Positions 17,585-27,263 of a stretch of 64,000 nucleotides of DNA are shown piece after piece. Numbering within the stretch: the first letter of the stretch is position 1; each line of letters begins with the position of its first letter. The stretch spans positions 7,998,001 to 8,062,000 of the forward strand of contig NZ_CP033073.1 in NCBI RefSeq assembly GCF_003675325.1, in the 5' to 3' direction. This stretch comes from Streptomyces dangxiongensis. Its GTDB lineage: Bacteria; Actinomycetota; Actinomycetes; Streptomycetales; Streptomycetaceae. The position numbers were made by a program, and so were the translations under genes. The notes below the pieces were generated by a model. It did no database searches, had not been told where the DNA came from, and worked only from the letters and a program-made list of their open reading frames with translations.

Positions 17585-18922
17585 TTGACTACGACCTCCG
17601 CCCGGATCACCGCCGTCGACACCTACGACGTCCGCTTCCCCACCTCGCGGGAACTGGACGGCTCCGACGCGATGAACCCGGATCCCGACTACTCCGCCGC
17701 CTATGTCGTGCTGCGCACGGACGCGGCCGACGGGCACGAGGGCCACGGCTTCACCTTCACCATCGGACGCGGTAACGATGTCCAGGTCGCCGCCATCGGC
17801 GCCCTGCGGCCCCACCTCCTGGGCCGATCCGTGGAGGACCTTTGCACCGACCCGGGCTCGATCAACCGCGACCTGATCGGAGACAGCCAGCTGCGCTGGC
17901 TGGGCCCCGAGAAGGGCGTGATGCACATGGCCATCGGCGCGGTCGTCAACGCCGTGTGGGACCTGGCCGCCAAGCGCGCCGGGCAGCCCCTGTGGCGACT
18001 GCTCGCCCACGCCGACCCCGAGTGGCTGGTCTCCCAGGTCGACTTCCGCTACATCGCCGACGCCCTCAACCCTGAGGACGCCCTCAAGCTGCTGCGCGAG
18101 GGCCGCACCGGGCTCGCGGAGCGAGAGAGCGTCTTGCTGGAGCGCGGCTACCCCGGCTACACCACCTCTCCGGGCTGGCTCGGCTACTCCGACGAGAAGC
18201 TCACCCGGCTGGCCAAGCAGGCCGTCGCCGACGGCTTCACCCAGATGAAGCTCAAGGTCGGCGCCGATCTCGCCGACGACATCCGCCGCATGCGCACCGC
18301 CCGCGCCGCCGTCGGCGAGGAGATCCGCATCGCCATCGACGCCAACCAGCGCTGGGACGTCGGTGAGGCGGTCGAGTGGACCAATGCGCTCGCCGAGTTC
18401 GACCCGTACTGGATCGAGGAGCCCACCAGCCCCGACGACGTCCTCGGCCACGCCGCCGTCCGCCGGGGCGTCGCCCCCGTGAAGGTCGCCACCGGCGAAC
18501 ATGTGCAGAACCGCATCATCTTCAAGCAACTCCTCCAGGCCGACGCCATCGACGTGCTCCAGATCGACGCGGCCCGGGTCGGAGGGGTCAACGAGAACCT
18601 CGCGATCCTGCTGCTCGCCGCGAAGTTCGGGGTGCCGGTCTGCCCGCACGCCGGCGGAGTGGGCCTGTGCGAGCTGGTGCAGCACCTGTCGATGTTCGAC
18701 TACCTGGCCCTGTCCGGCACGACCGAGAACCGCGTCATCGAGTACGTCGACCACCTCCATGAGCACTTCACCGCGCCCGTGGTGATGCGCGACGGTCACT
18801 ACACCGCGCCGCTGACCCCGGGGTTCTCCGCCACCATGCACCCCGAGTCCCTTGCCGAATACCGTTACCCGGCCGGCGCCTTCTGGGCCGCCGACCTCGC
18901 CGGACGGGAGGAAGTGGCATGA
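17585..18922 (+). CDS. L-fuconate dehydratase (enolase superfamily)
   Basis: 445 residues, TTG start with GGGAGGA upstream, 14 nt after the FAH gene. Mandelate-racemase-type barrel: acid/base motif FTQMKLKVG (Lys pair), metal ligands in [19 protein letters not shown] and VATGEH, and the late [21 protein letters not shown]. The long N-terminal capping domain ([20 protein letters not shown] ... [11 protein letters not shown]) is typical of fuconate dehydratases. It removes water from L-fuconate to give 2-keto-3-deoxy-L-fuconate in the cytoplasm. The stop overlaps the next ATG by 4 nt. Confidence 0.92.
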   Translation: MTTTSARITAVDTYDVRFPTSRELDGSDAMNPDPDYSAAYVVLRTDAADGHEGHGFTFTIGRGNDVQVAAIGALRPHLLGRSVEDLCTDPGSINRDLIGDSQLRWLGPEKGVMHMAIGAVVNAVWDLAAKRAGQPLWRLLAHADPEWLVSQVDFRYIADALNPEDALKLLREGRTGLAERESVLLERGYPGYTTSPGWLGYSDEKLTRLAKQAVADGFTQMKLKVGADLADDIRRMRTARAAVGEEIRIAIDANQRWDVGEAVEWTNALAEFDPYWIEEPTSPDDVLGHAAVRRGVAPVKVATGEHVQNRIIFKQLLQADAIDVLQIDAARVGGVNENLAILLLAAKFGVPVCPHAGGVGLCELVQHLSMFDYLALSGTTENRVIEYVDHLHEHFTAPVVMRDGHYTAPLTPGFSATMHPESLAEYRYPAGAFWAADLAGREEVA

Positions 18923-19677
18923 CGGGTCTGTCAGGGCTCAAGGCCGTCATCACCGGGGGCGCGTCCGGCATCGGGCTCGCCACGGCCCGCGCACTGGCGG
19001 CGCAGGGCGCGGCGGTCGCCGTGCTCGACCTCGACCCGGGCGGCGTCAGCGAACCGCTGCTCGGCCTCCGGGCCGACGTCAGCGACGACGCCTCCGTGCG
19101 CGCCGCCGTGGAACAGGCCGCCGCGCGGCTCGGCGGCCTGGACATCCTCGTGAACAACGCGGGCATCGGCGCGGTGGGCACCATCGAGGACAACCCGGAC
19201 GAGCAGTGGCACCGGGTTCTGGACGTCAACGTCCTCGGCATGGTGCGTACCACGCGCGCCGCCCTGCCCCACCTGCGCCGCTCCGCACACGCGGCGGTCG
19301 TCAACACATGCTCGATCGCCGCCACCGCGGGCCTCCCGCAGCGCGCCCTGTACGGCGCCAGCAAGGGTGCGGTCCTCTCACTGACTCTGGCCATGGCCGC
19401 CGACCACGTCCGCGAGGGCATCCGCGTCAACTGCGTCAACCCCGGCACCGCCGACACCCCCTGGGTCTCCCGGCTGCTGGACGCGGCCGACGATCCCGAG
19501 GCAGAGCGCGCGGCCCTCAACACCCGCCAGCCCATGGGACGCCTGGTCACCGCCGACGAGGTCGCCGCCGCCATCGTCTACCTGGCGAGTCCGGCCGCGG
19601 CGTCCGTCACCGGCACCGCGCTCGCGGTGGACGGCGGCATGCAGGGACTGCGACTGCGCCCGGTGGACCGGTCGTGA
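18919..19677 (+). CDS. SDR-family dehydrogenase, likely 2-keto-3-deoxy-L-fuconate dehydrogenase
   Basis: 252 residues of a classical short-chain dehydrogenase: cofactor motif TGGASGIG (12-19), NNAG, catalytic Ser in [15 protein letters not shown] and C-terminal [16 protein letters not shown] overlap with the dehydratase and GTGA overlap with the next gene place it inside a translationally coupled operon. Family member identity alone would not give the substrate; the operon makes oxidation of 2-keto-3-deoxy-L-fuconate to the 2,4-diketo acid the fitting reaction. Confidence 0.87.
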   Translation: MTGLSGLKAVITGGASGIGLATARALAAQGAAVAVLDLDPGGVSEPLLGLRADVSDDASVRAAVEQAAARLGGLDILVNNAGIGAVGTIEDNPDEQWHRVLDVNVLGMVRTTRAALPHLRRSAHAAVVNTCSIAATAGLPQRALYGASKGAVLSLTLAMAADHVREGIRVNCVNPGTADTPWVSRLLDAADDPEAERAALNTRQPMGRLVTADEVAAAIVYLASPAAASVTGTALAVDGGMQGLRLRPVDRS

Positions 19678-20720
19678 GGACCACCACGCTGGGCGGCAGT
19701 ACGGTACCGGTCTCGGAACTCGCGCTGGGCTGTGCCGCCCTCGGCAACCTCTTCCACCCCGTCACCGACGAGGCCGCCCACGCCACGGTGGAGGCGGCCT
19801 GGGACGCCGGCCTCCGCACCTTCGACACCGCGCCCCACTACGGTCTCGGCCTGTCGGAACGGCGGCTCGGCGCCGCGCTGCGCGACCGCCCCCGTGACAC
19901 CTACACGCTCTCCACCAAGGTCGGGCGGCTTCTCGTACCGGACCCGGCCGGCAGCGTCGGCGACGACCTCGCCCATGGCTTCGCGGTCCCGGCCACCCAC
20001 CGCCGCGTCTGGGACTTCAGCGCCGACGGAGTGCTGCGCTCCCTGGAGGCCAGCCTGGAACGCCTCGGCCTGGACCGGATCGACATCGCCCTGCTCCACG
20101 ACCCCGACGACCACGCCGAGCAGGCGCTGCACGAGGCGTACCCGGCGCTGGAGCGGCTGCGCACCGAAGGCGTGATCGGAGCGATCGGTATCGGGATGAA
20201 CCAGTCCGCCCTGCCCGCCCGGTTCCTGCGCGAGACCGACATCGACGTGGTTCTGCTGGCCGGCCGCTACACCCTCCTGGAACAGGGCTCGCTCACCGAA
20301 CTGCTCCCGGAAGCAGCAGCCCGCGGCCGGAGCGTGGTCATCGGCGGGGTGTTCAACTCCGGGCTGCTGACGGCCCCCCGGCCCGGCGCCACGTACGACT
20401 ACGCACCCGCTCCGCAGCCGGTCCTCGACCGGGCGCTGAGGCTGCTCGCGGTCTGCGAACGCCATGGCGTGCCGCTGCGGGCCACCGCGCTGCGCTTCCC
20501 GTTCGGCCACTCCGCGGTCGCGAGTGTCCTGACCGGGGCGCGCTCCCCCCAGGAGGTGCGCGACACGGTGGAGCAGTTGCGGCACCCCATCCCGCACGCC
20601 CTGTGGGACGAGCTGCGCGCCGAGGGGCTGCTGGACCCGGACGCCCCCGTCCCCGCAGCCGCGCCGGTCGGGAACGCCGCGCCGACCGGGGAAGCCACGC
20701 CGTCGAAGGAGCCGTCATGA
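19674..20720 (+). CDS. Aldo/keto reductase, likely L-fucose dehydrogenase
   Basis: 348 residues from GTG 19674, overlapping the SDR stop. AKR catalytic residues are visible: Asp and Tyr in FDTAPHYGLGLSERRLG, Lys in STKVGRL, His in LLHDPDD. The protein resembles D-threo-aldose/L-fucose 1-dehydrogenases, which oxidise the C1 of fucose to the lactone with NAD(P). The last ~30 residues (PVPAAAPVGNAAPTGEA) are a low-complexity tail. The gene lies next to a mutarotase and a lactonase, exactly the steps before and after it. A decayed paralogue is at 31.75-32.17 kb. Confidence 0.87.
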   Translation: MRTTTLGGSTVPVSELALGCAALGNLFHPVTDEAAHATVEAAWDAGLRTFDTAPHYGLGLSERRLGAALRDRPRDTYTLSTKVGRLLVPDPAGSVGDDLAHGFAVPATHRRVWDFSADGVLRSLEASLERLGLDRIDIALLHDPDDHAEQALHEAYPALERLRTEGVIGAIGIGMNQSALPARFLRETDIDVVLLAGRYTLLEQGSLTELLPEAAARGRSVVIGGVFNSGLLTAPRPGATYDYAPAPQPVLDRALRLLAVCERHGVPLRATALRFPFGHSAVASVLTGARSPQEVRDTVEQLRHPIPHALWDELRAEGLLDPDAPVPAAAPVGNAAPTGEATPSKEPS

Positions 20721-21028
20721 GGGTTGCCCTGCACACCGAGGTCCGCGCCGACCGGATCGAGGAGTACGAGGCCGCGCACCGGGAAGTGCCTGAGGAACTC
20801 ACCGCCGCCATCCGCGCCGCGGGGGTGCGTGAATGGACGATCTGGCGCAGTGGCACGGACCTGTTCCATGTGCTGGAGGTCGAGGACTACCGGGCGATGA
20901 TCGCCGAACTCGACAAGTTGCCTGCCAACATCGCCTGGCAGGCCCGGATGGCCGACCTGCTCGACGTCGTCCACGACTACTCCGCGCAAGGCACGGACGC
21001 CTCGCTGCCGGTGGTGTGGAAACTGTGA
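20717..21028 (+). CDS. L-rhamnose/L-fucose mutarotase family protein
   Basis: 103 residues of the RhaM-like dimeric ferredoxin-like fold: RVALHTEVRADRIEEYEAAH, RAAGVREWTIWRSGTDLF (catalytic His/Trp region) and VEDYRAMIAELD. It interconverts pyranose anomers and so feeds the dehydrogenase the anomer it uses. GAAGGAG precedes the ATG, which overlaps the upstream stop (ATGA); its own stop overlaps the next GTG. Located between the dehydrogenase and lactonase genes. Confidence 0.88.
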   Translation: MRVALHTEVRADRIEEYEAAHREVPEELTAAIRAAGVREWTIWRSGTDLFHVLEVEDYRAMIAELDKLPANIAWQARMADLLDVVHDYSAQGTDASLPVVWKL

Positions 21029-21933
21029 CCACAGCGGAAACCGTGCCCGGCATCGTGGATGCCCACCACCATGTATGGGACCTGTCCGTCCGCGACCAGG
21101 ACTGGATCAGCGGAGACGAACTCGCCCCGCTACGACGTGACTTCCTTCTCGACGATCTGGCGCCCAAGGCCCACGCGGCTGGTGTCACGGCGACCGTGCT
21201 GGTGCAGACGATCACCGTGCCGGAGGAGACCCCGGAGTTCCTGGCCCTGGCCGCTCGCAGCGACCTGGTCGCCGGGGTCGTCGGCTGGACCGACCTGACC
21301 GCACCCGATGTCGCCGAAACCCTTGCGGGGCTGCGCGTGGGGCCCGGAGGCGAACACCTGGTGGGCATCCGCCACCAGGTGCAGGGCGAGCCGGACCCGC
21401 GCTGGCTCGTACGCCCCGACGTACTGCGCGGCCTTGCCGCGGTCGCCGAGGCGGGACTCGTCTACGACCTGGTGATGAAGCCCCACCAACTCGCGACGGC
21501 CGTCGAGGCCGCGGAGCGCCTGCCAGACCTCACCTTCGTCCTCGACCACCTCGGCAAGCCGCCCATCGCGTCCGGCGAACTCGCCCCCTGGGCGCAGCAG
21601 ATCCGGCGCCTCGCCGCCCTCCCCAACACCGTCTGCAAACTCTCCGGCATGGTCACCGAGGCCGACTGGGGCGCGTGGACCATCGCGGCCCTCACGCCGT
21701 ACGCCGACACCGTGCTCGACGCCTTCGGACCCGGGCGGCTGATGTTCGGCTCCGACTGGCCGGTCTGTCGGCTCGCCGCCACGTACGCCGAGGTGATCGC
21801 CGTCGCACGCGAGCTGACGGCCGGGCTCGGGCCGGCCGAGCGTCATGACGTCTTCACCGGTACGGCCGCGCGGACCTACGACCTGTCCGTCACCGCACGG
21901 CCGGCCACGTCCCAGGAAACCCCATGCGTATAG
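21025..21933 (+). CDS. Amidohydrolase-family lactonase, likely L-fuconolactonase
   Basis: 302 residues from GTG 21025. Metal-dependent TIM barrel of the amidohydrolase_2 type: DAHHHVWDL at the N-terminus, LVGIRHQVQGEPD, FVLDHLGKPPI and FGSDWPVCRLAATY, with the metal-binding His and Asp in place. This is the COG3618 pattern of sugar-lactone hydrolases. It opens L-fuconolactone to L-fuconate for the dehydratase. It overlaps the following lutA start by 10 nt. Confidence 0.88.
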   Translation: MTTAETVPGIVDAHHHVWDLSVRDQDWISGDELAPLRRDFLLDDLAPKAHAAGVTATVLVQTITVPEETPEFLALAARSDLVAGVVGWTDLTAPDVAETLAGLRVGPGGEHLVGIRHQVQGEPDPRWLVRPDVLRGLAAVAEAGLVYDLVMKPHQLATAVEAAERLPDLTFVLDHLGKPPIASGELAPWAQQIRRLAALPNTVCKLSGMVTEADWGAWTIAALTPYADTVLDAFGPGRLMFGSDWPVCRLAATYAEVIAVARELTAGLGPAERHDVFTGTAARTYDLSVTARPATSQETPCV

Positions 21934-22664
21934 CCCTCTTCATCACCTGCTTCAACGACACGATGTTCCCCCGCACCGGCCGGGCGGTGACCGAACTGCT
22001 GGAGCGCCTCGGCCACACCGTGGAGTTCCCGCAGGCCCAGACCTGCTGCGGCCAGATACACTTCAACACCGGCTACCGCCCCGAGACCCTGCCCATGGTC
22101 CGTCGGTTCGCCGAGGTCTTCGCGGGCTACGACGCCGTCGTCGCCCCCTCCGGGTCCTGCGCGGGCATGGTGCGCGACCACTACCGCGTGGTGGTCGCCC
22201 AGTACGGCGACGCCGCGCTCGCCGAGGCGGTCGAGCACGTGGTCCCGACGGTGTACGAGCTGTCGCAACTCCTCGTCGACGTCCTCGGCGTCACCGATGT
22301 CGGCGCGTACTTCCCGCACCGCGTCACTTACCACCCGACCTGCCACTCGCTGCGCATGCTGCGGGTCGGCGACCGGCCGCTGAAACTGTTGCGCGCCGTG
22401 AAGGGCATCGACCTCGTCGAACTGCCCGCCGCCGAATCCTGCTGCGGCTTCGGCGGCACCTTCGCCCTGAAGAACGCGGAGGTCTCCAACGCGATGCTGG
22501 CCGACAAGATGCGTCATGTGCAGAACACCGGCGCGGAGTTCCTGTGCGCGGGCGACAACTCCTGCCTCACCCACATCGGTGGCGGCCTGTCCCGGCTCCG
22601 TACCGGCGTCGGCACGATACATCTGGCCGAGATCCTGGCCTCCACGGAAGGGGGCGCGCGGTGA
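21924..22664 (+). CDS. lutA: LutA, Fe-S oxidoreductase subunit of L-lactate utilisation
   Basis: 246 residues with two CCG domains: AQTCCGQIHFNTGYRPE and AAESCCGFGGTFALKN, separated by PSGSCAGMV and HPTCHSLRML. These cysteine motifs are the hallmark of LutA/GlpC-type subunits that bind non-canonical Fe-S clusters. Together with LutB and LutC it oxidises L-lactate to pyruvate. Its presence at the end of a fucose operon makes sense because the diketo-fuconate hydrolase releases L-lactate. Confidence 0.92.
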   Translation: MRIALFITCFNDTMFPRTGRAVTELLERLGHTVEFPQAQTCCGQIHFNTGYRPETLPMVRRFAEVFAGYDAVVAPSGSCAGMVRDHYRVVVAQYGDAALAEAVEHVVPTVYELSQLLVDVLGVTDVGAYFPHRVTYHPTCHSLRMLRVGDRPLKLLRAVKGIDLVELPAAESCCGFGGTFALKNAEVSNAMLADKMRHVQNTGAEFLCAGDNSCLTHIGGGLSRLRTGVGTIHLAEILASTEGGAR

Positions 22665-24160
22665 GTGGCGCCGACAACGTCGTATGGCTGGGCACCCCGC
22701 CCTTTCCCGAGGCGGCGCGCACCGCGCTCGCCGACACCCGGCTGCGGGCGAACCTGCGCCGGGCGACCGGCACCATCCGGGACAAGCGGCTGGCGGTCGC
22801 CGCCGAACTGGAGGACTGGGAGGAACTGCGGGAGACGGCCGCCGCGGTCAAGCGCCACACCCTCCGCCACCTCGACCACCATCTCCTGCGCCTCGAGAAG
22901 GCGGTGACCGCCGCGGGGGGAGTGGTTCACTGGGCGTCGGACGCCGCCGAGGCCAACCGCATCGTGACCGCCCTGGTGAAGGCGACCGGCGAGGACGAGG
23001 TCGTCAAGGTCAAGTCGATGGCGACCCAGGAGATCGGCCTCAACGAGGCGCTCGCGGGTGCGGGCATCCGTGCCTATGAGACCGACCTCGCGGAACTCAT
23101 CGTGCAGCTGGGCGCCGACCGTCCGTCGCACATCCTGGTGCCGGCCATCCATCGGGGCCGCTCCGAGATCCGGGAGATCTTCCGCCGGGAGATGGGGGAG
23201 TGGGGCAGGCCCGCCCCCGAGGACCTCACCGACGAGCCCCGCGATCTCGCCGAGGCGGCCCGGCTCCACCTGCGGGAGAAGTTCCTGCGGGCCAAGGTCG
23301 CCGTCTCCGGCGCCAATTTCGCGGCCGCCGACACCGGAACGGTGGCGGTGGTGGAGTCGGAGGGCAACGGGCGGATGTGCCTGACCCTGCCGGAGACCCT
23401 GATCACCGTCATGGGCATCGAGAAGATCCTGCCGTCCTTCGCCGACCTGGACGTGTTCCTCCAGCTCCTGCCCCGCTCGTCGACCGGTGAGCGGATGAAC
23501 CCGTACACCTCCCTGTGGACCGGGGTCATCGAGGGCGACGGTCCCCGGAACTTCCACCTGGTGCTGCTGGACAACGGCCGCACCGCCACTCTCGCCGACG
23601 AGGTGGGCCGCCAGGCCCTCGCCTGCATCCGGTGCTCGGCGTGCCTCAATGTCTGCCCGGTGTACGAGCGCACGGGTGGCCATGCCTACGGTTCGGTCTA
23701 CCCCGGGCCGATCGGCGCCGTCCTGACCCCGCAGCTGGCCGGCATCCAGAACGCGGCCTCGCTGCCCTTCGCCTCGACCCTGTGCGGCGCCTGTTACGAC
23801 GCCTGCCCTGTGAAGATCAACATTCCCGAGGTGCTGGTCCACCTGCGCGCCGAGGCTGTGGAGGCCGAACGCCGGGACCGACTGCTGCCCACATTCGAGG
23901 CACTAGCCATGAAGGCCGCTGGTGCCGTCCTGGGCTCACCCCGCCGGCTGGCCACCGTACAGCGGCTGGCCGCCATGGGAGCTCGGCTGCTGGCCCGTGA
24001 CGGCCGGATCGGCGCCCTGCCCGGTCCGTTCGCCCGCTGGTCCGACACCCGGGACATCCCGGCGCCGGCCCGCGAGTCCCTGCGCGCCTGGTGGCGCCGC
24101 ACGCGACCGCCCAGCAGCGAAGGCAGTAGTACGACAGCAGAGGGGAAGGGACGACGATGA
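22661..24160 (+). CDS. lutB: LutB, iron-sulfur subunit of L-lactate utilisation
   Basis: 499 residues from GTG 22661 (GTGA overlap with lutA). The N-terminal LUD domain includes KVKSMATQEIGLNEAL, SGANFAAADTGTVAVVESEG and LPETLITVMGIEKI. The ferredoxin-like part has two 4Fe-4S motifs, CIRCSACLNVCPVY and CGACYDACPV. The C-terminal ~90 residues are helical and less conserved. It transfers electrons from lactate oxidation toward the respiratory chain, presumably at the membrane face. The stop overlaps the lutC ATG by 4 nt. Confidence 0.93.
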   Translation: MSGADNVVWLGTPPFPEAARTALADTRLRANLRRATGTIRDKRLAVAAELEDWEELRETAAAVKRHTLRHLDHHLLRLEKAVTAAGGVVHWASDAAEANRIVTALVKATGEDEVVKVKSMATQEIGLNEALAGAGIRAYETDLAELIVQLGADRPSHILVPAIHRGRSEIREIFRREMGEWGRPAPEDLTDEPRDLAEAARLHLREKFLRAKVAVSGANFAAADTGTVAVVESEGNGRMCLTLPETLITVMGIEKILPSFADLDVFLQLLPRSSTGERMNPYTSLWTGVIEGDGPRNFHLVLLDNGRTATLADEVGRQALACIRCSACLNVCPVYERTGGHAYGSVYPGPIGAVLTPQLAGIQNAASLPFASTLCGACYDACPVKINIPEVLVHLRAEAVEAERRDRLLPTFEALAMKAAGAVLGSPRRLATVQRLAAMGARLLARDGRIGALPGPFARWSDTRDIPAPARESLRAWWRRTRPPSSEGSSTTAEGKGRR

Positions 24161-24793
24161 ACGGCCGCCAGACCGTCCTGAGCGCGATCCGCGGAGCACT
24201 GTCCGGCGTGCCGGGTTCGGAGCGCCCCGACGATGTAGCGATGTCGCACGGTCGCCGCGCCGATCACGCGGGACCGGACATCGTCAGCCTGTTCGTCGAG
24301 CGTGCCGCCGAGATACCGCGCCACGGTGGTCCGTGTGCCGCCGGCCGGTGCCGCGGCGGCCGTCGGTCATGCGCTGGCCCGAACCGGAGCACGGTCCCTG
24401 GTGGTTCCGCCCGGGCTTCCTGAGGACCTGGTTCCGGAGGGGGCGTGGTCACTGCTGGCGGACGTCCCGCCGTTGACAGCCGGACAACTCGACGCGGCGG
24501 ACGCCGTGGTCACCACTGTCGCCACCGCCATCGCGGTCACCGGCACCGTGACCCTCGACCATGGTCCGGGCCAGGGACGGCGGGTCCTGACCCTGCTTCC
24601 GGACCAGCACATCTGCGTGGTCCGGGCGGACCAGATCGCTTCCGACGTACCCGAGGCATGGGGCCTGCTCGACCCCTACCGCCCGCTGACGCTCATCTCC
24701 GGCCCCTCGGCCACCAGCGACATAGAACTGGACCGCGTCGAGGGCGTGCACGGGCCCAGGACCCTGGACATCGTCGTGGTGGGGGGCGCCTGA
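24157..24793 (+). pseudogene. lutC: lutC with a one-base frameshift
   Basis: The start (MNGRQTVLSAIRGALSG, ATGA-coupled to lutB) runs in one frame to FVERAAEI, and the rest continues in the next frame as YRATVVRVPPAGAAAAVG, GARSLVVPPGLPEDLVP, DAVVTTVATAIAVTGTV, HICVVRADQIASDV and LISGPSATSDIELDRVEGVH. An extra A at 24313 (GAG-A-TAC) explains the break. Without it the reading would be a normal ~212-residue LUD-domain LutC. The read may contain a sequencing error, or lactate oxidation in this strain may be impaired. Confidence 0.85.
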
Positions 24794-24799
24794 AGGCCG

Positions 24800-25279
24800 G
24801 CTCGTAACTGCGTCTGCTGCGGTTCGGGGAGGCCGGTGCTGGGCCGGGCGGGCGCGTATTCGGCGACGGGAGGCGTTGTGGTCGTCTCTCCAGCCTTCGA
24901 GCTGGTCCTGGTCGGCCTCGCGGCGACGCGGAACGAGGGCGCCGGTGCCGTGGTAGCCGCCGTCGGCCAGGACGGTGGCCTTGCCGACGGTGCTGTCGAT
25001 GCCGGACTCGGTGAAGGCGGTGCGGTCGTTGCGGTTGCCGGGCAGCGGCCGGCCGACGACCAGCACCAGGCGGGTGTCGGCGTGCACCAGGACCTGCAGG
25101 TTCGCCGAGTACCGGTAGTTCTTGGAGGAGCCGGCCACGCTGCGGTCGCCGGCGGGCACGAGCGTGCCGTCGACGATGACGACCTCGGCCGCCTTCTGCT
25201 CGCCCCGGTCCGGGCCGGGGCGAGCAGTGAACCGTGCCGATCGATGATCCGGCCGACCGCTGCGCGACATTGATCCCAT
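24800..25279 (-). pseudogene. IS5-family-type transposase relic
   Basis: Minus-strand frame with VDGTLVPAGDRSVAGSSKNY, LVLVVGRPLPGNRNDRTAF and VLADGGYHGTGALVPRRR: the DDE core of the same transposase type as the relic at 8.08-8.49 kb. N- and C-terminal parts are frameshifted or absent. It forms the right boundary of the catabolic operon. Confidence 0.7.
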
Positions 25280-25375
25280 GATTTACCCCAGGCTCCTGGC
25301 GGCGATGTGTTGTGACCAGGGATTTTCCGAATTCCCTCTCCTCGCTCTGGACACGGGGTATGACTGTGCCCGTTA

Positions 25376-25390
25376 ATACATCCGATGTCC
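25376..25390. promoter_or_regulatory. Operator-like dyad D upstream of the GH29 gene
   Basis: ATACATCCGATGTCC, 107 nt before the fucosidase ATG. The core ACATCCGATGT is a perfect 5-1-5 palindrome, the best-conserved copy of the motif. Confidence 0.75.
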
Positions 25391-25496
25391 GTGGGAGGCG
25401 CTTGAGGCCCGGCCGGATACGAGCCGCCGTCTGCGCAGTGCCGCGGACAAGCAGTCACCGGCACCCTGTGTCCCTCACCCCTCCAGGAGCCGCACG

Positions 25497-27263
25497 ATGT
25501 CCTCCGCTCCCCTCAGCAGGCGTTCCCTCATCAAGGCCGCAGCTCTCGCCGGCGGTACCGTGGCGTTCGGTCTGCCGCAGGCCCTGTGGCCCACCACCGC
25601 CGAGGCCTACTCCGTCTCCCCGAAGCTGGACTGGTGGTACCAAGCCCGGTTCGGGATGTTCATCCACTTCGGGTCCTACTCCTACTACGGCAAGGGCGAG
25701 TGGGAGTTCAGCCAGAACCACTGGTCCAAGGCCGACTGGCAGAACAACGTGAGCAAGCGGTTCAACCCGTCCACCTTCAACGCCGCCCAGATCGCCGAGC
25801 TGGCCAAGAACGCCGGCATGAAGTACCTTGTGATCACCTCCAAGCACCACGAGGGCTATGCGATGTGGGACTCCGACATCGCGGGCTTCACCGACACCAC
25901 CGGCACCAAGCAGTACAACCTGCACGACTACAGCAACTTCCAGCCCGACCTGCTGGCCCAGTTGAAGACCGAGTGCACGAACCGGGGCATCAGGTTCGGG
26001 CTCTACTACTCGATCATGGACTGGAACCATCCCTCGCAGACCTGTGTCCCCGAGCGCTGGACCGCCGACATATCCCCGACGGCCCGCACCGGCTACATCA
26101 ACGACATGAAGGGCCAGTTGCAAGAGTTGCTGGACCGCTATGACCCGGCCGTCCTGTGGTTCGACGGCGACTGGTGCGATTGGTGGGCCAAATCCGACGG
26201 CCAGGACCTGTACAACTGGCTGATGCAGCGCAAGCCCGGCCTCGTCGTGAACGAACGTGTCAAGCGGGACGAGAATCTCGGCGACTTCGCCTGCCCGGAG
26301 CAGACGGTTCCCGACGGGCCGATGGACCGGCCGTGGGAGACCTGCGCCACCATGAACGGCCAGTGGGGCTACACCGACTGGGCGGAGAACCTCTACCGGC
26401 CCGTCAAGGACATCATCCGTGAGATGGTCACCGTCATCTCCCGGGACGGCAACTACCTGCTCAACATCGGCCCCAAGGGCGACGGTTCCGTGACCGCCGG
26501 ATCCGTGACCGTTCTGAACGGCCTGGCCTCGTGGATGGCCACCCACGGCGACAGCATCCACGGCACCAGCGGCAGCCCCTTCGCCACCGAGCCGTCCTGG
26601 GGCAAGATCACCAAGAAGAACGGCAAGCTCTTCGCCCACGTCTTCAACTGGCCCACGGGCGGCACCCTCCAGATCCCGGCGGTGTACAACACGATCAACC
26701 GCGTGTACCTGATGAACAACCCCGGCACCAGCCTCAACTACTGGGCCGGTGGCGGGCAGATCAACGTCCAAGTGCCGGCCACCGCGCCCGATGCGAACGA
26801 CTCCGTGGTCTGCGTGGAGGTCAACGGCATGCCCGCCGTCCTCGCCAACGGCGTCTACCGGCTGGTCTGCGCCCAGAGCGGCAAGGCTCTCGACAACGCC
26901 AACGTCGGCAACGAGGGCAGCCCGGTCATCCAGTGGACCGTCAACGGTGGCACGCCGCAGCAGTGGACGGTCACCGACCTGGGCCACGGCTACTACAAGC
27001 TGGTCTGCGTCCGCAGCGGCAAGGCCCTCGACGACAACAACAGCACCTCCGACAGCGCAGTGATGGTGCAGCGTACCGACGACGGCAGTCGTCAGCAGCA
27101 GTGGGCCGTCACCGCGCTGGGCGACGGCGCGTTCCGGCTCGTCAACCGGCACAGCGGAAAGGCGCTGGACAACTCCAACAACGCCGCGGACAACACCCAG
27201 CTCATCCAGTGGACCCCCAACGGCGGCGCCCCGCAGCGGTGGGGCATGACCAAGGTCGGCTGA
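25497..27263 (+). CDS. Secreted GH29 alpha-L-fucosidase with ricin-type lectin domain
   Basis: 588 residues. The N-terminus has a twin-arginine signal (SRRSLIKAAALAGG, cleavage after ~37), so export is probably by Tat. The GH29 barrel follows: KLDWWYQARFGMFIHFGSYS, KYLVITSKHHEGYAMWDS, RFGLYYSIMDW and AVLWFDGDWCDWW, in which Asp223 matches the family nucleophile. A beta-sandwich (~330-450) is followed by a ricin-B-type module with three QxW-like repeats (VIQWTVNGGTPQQW, QQQWAVT, LIQWTPNGGAPQRW). It releases L-fucose from glycans outside the cell, feeding the importer and catabolic operon, and carries the shared dyad upstream. Confidence 0.93.
   Translation: MSSAPLSRRSLIKAAALAGGTVAFGLPQALWPTTAEAYSVSPKLDWWYQARFGMFIHFGSYSYYGKGEWEFSQNHWSKADWQNNVSKRFNPSTFNAAQIAELAKNAGMKYLVITSKHHEGYAMWDSDIAGFTDTTGTKQYNLHDYSNFQPDLLAQLKTECTNRGIRFGLYYSIMDWNHPSQTCVPERWTADISPTARTGYINDMKGQLQELLDRYDPAVLWFDGDWCDWWAKSDGQDLYNWLMQRKPGLVVNERVKRDENLGDFACPEQTVPDGPMDRPWETCATMNGQWGYTDWAENLYRPVKDIIREMVTVISRDGNYLLNIGPKGDGSVTAGSVTVLNGLASWMATHGDSIHGTSGSPFATEPSWGKITKKNGKLFAHVFNWPTGGTLQIPAVYNTINRVYLMNNPGTSLNYWAGGGQINVQVPATAPDANDSVVCVEVNGMPAVLANGVYRLVCAQSGKALDNANVGNEGSPVIQWTVNGGTPQQWTVTDLGHGYYKLVCVRSGKALDDNNSTSDSAVMVQRTDDGSRQQQWAVTALGDGAFRLVNRHSGKALDNSNNAADNTQLIQWTPNGGAPQRWGMTKVG

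Noticed and set aside
22514..23842. 442-codon minus-strand frame inside lutB
   Set aside because: Antisense shadow of a conserved gene, His/Gly/Arg-rich without domain signal.
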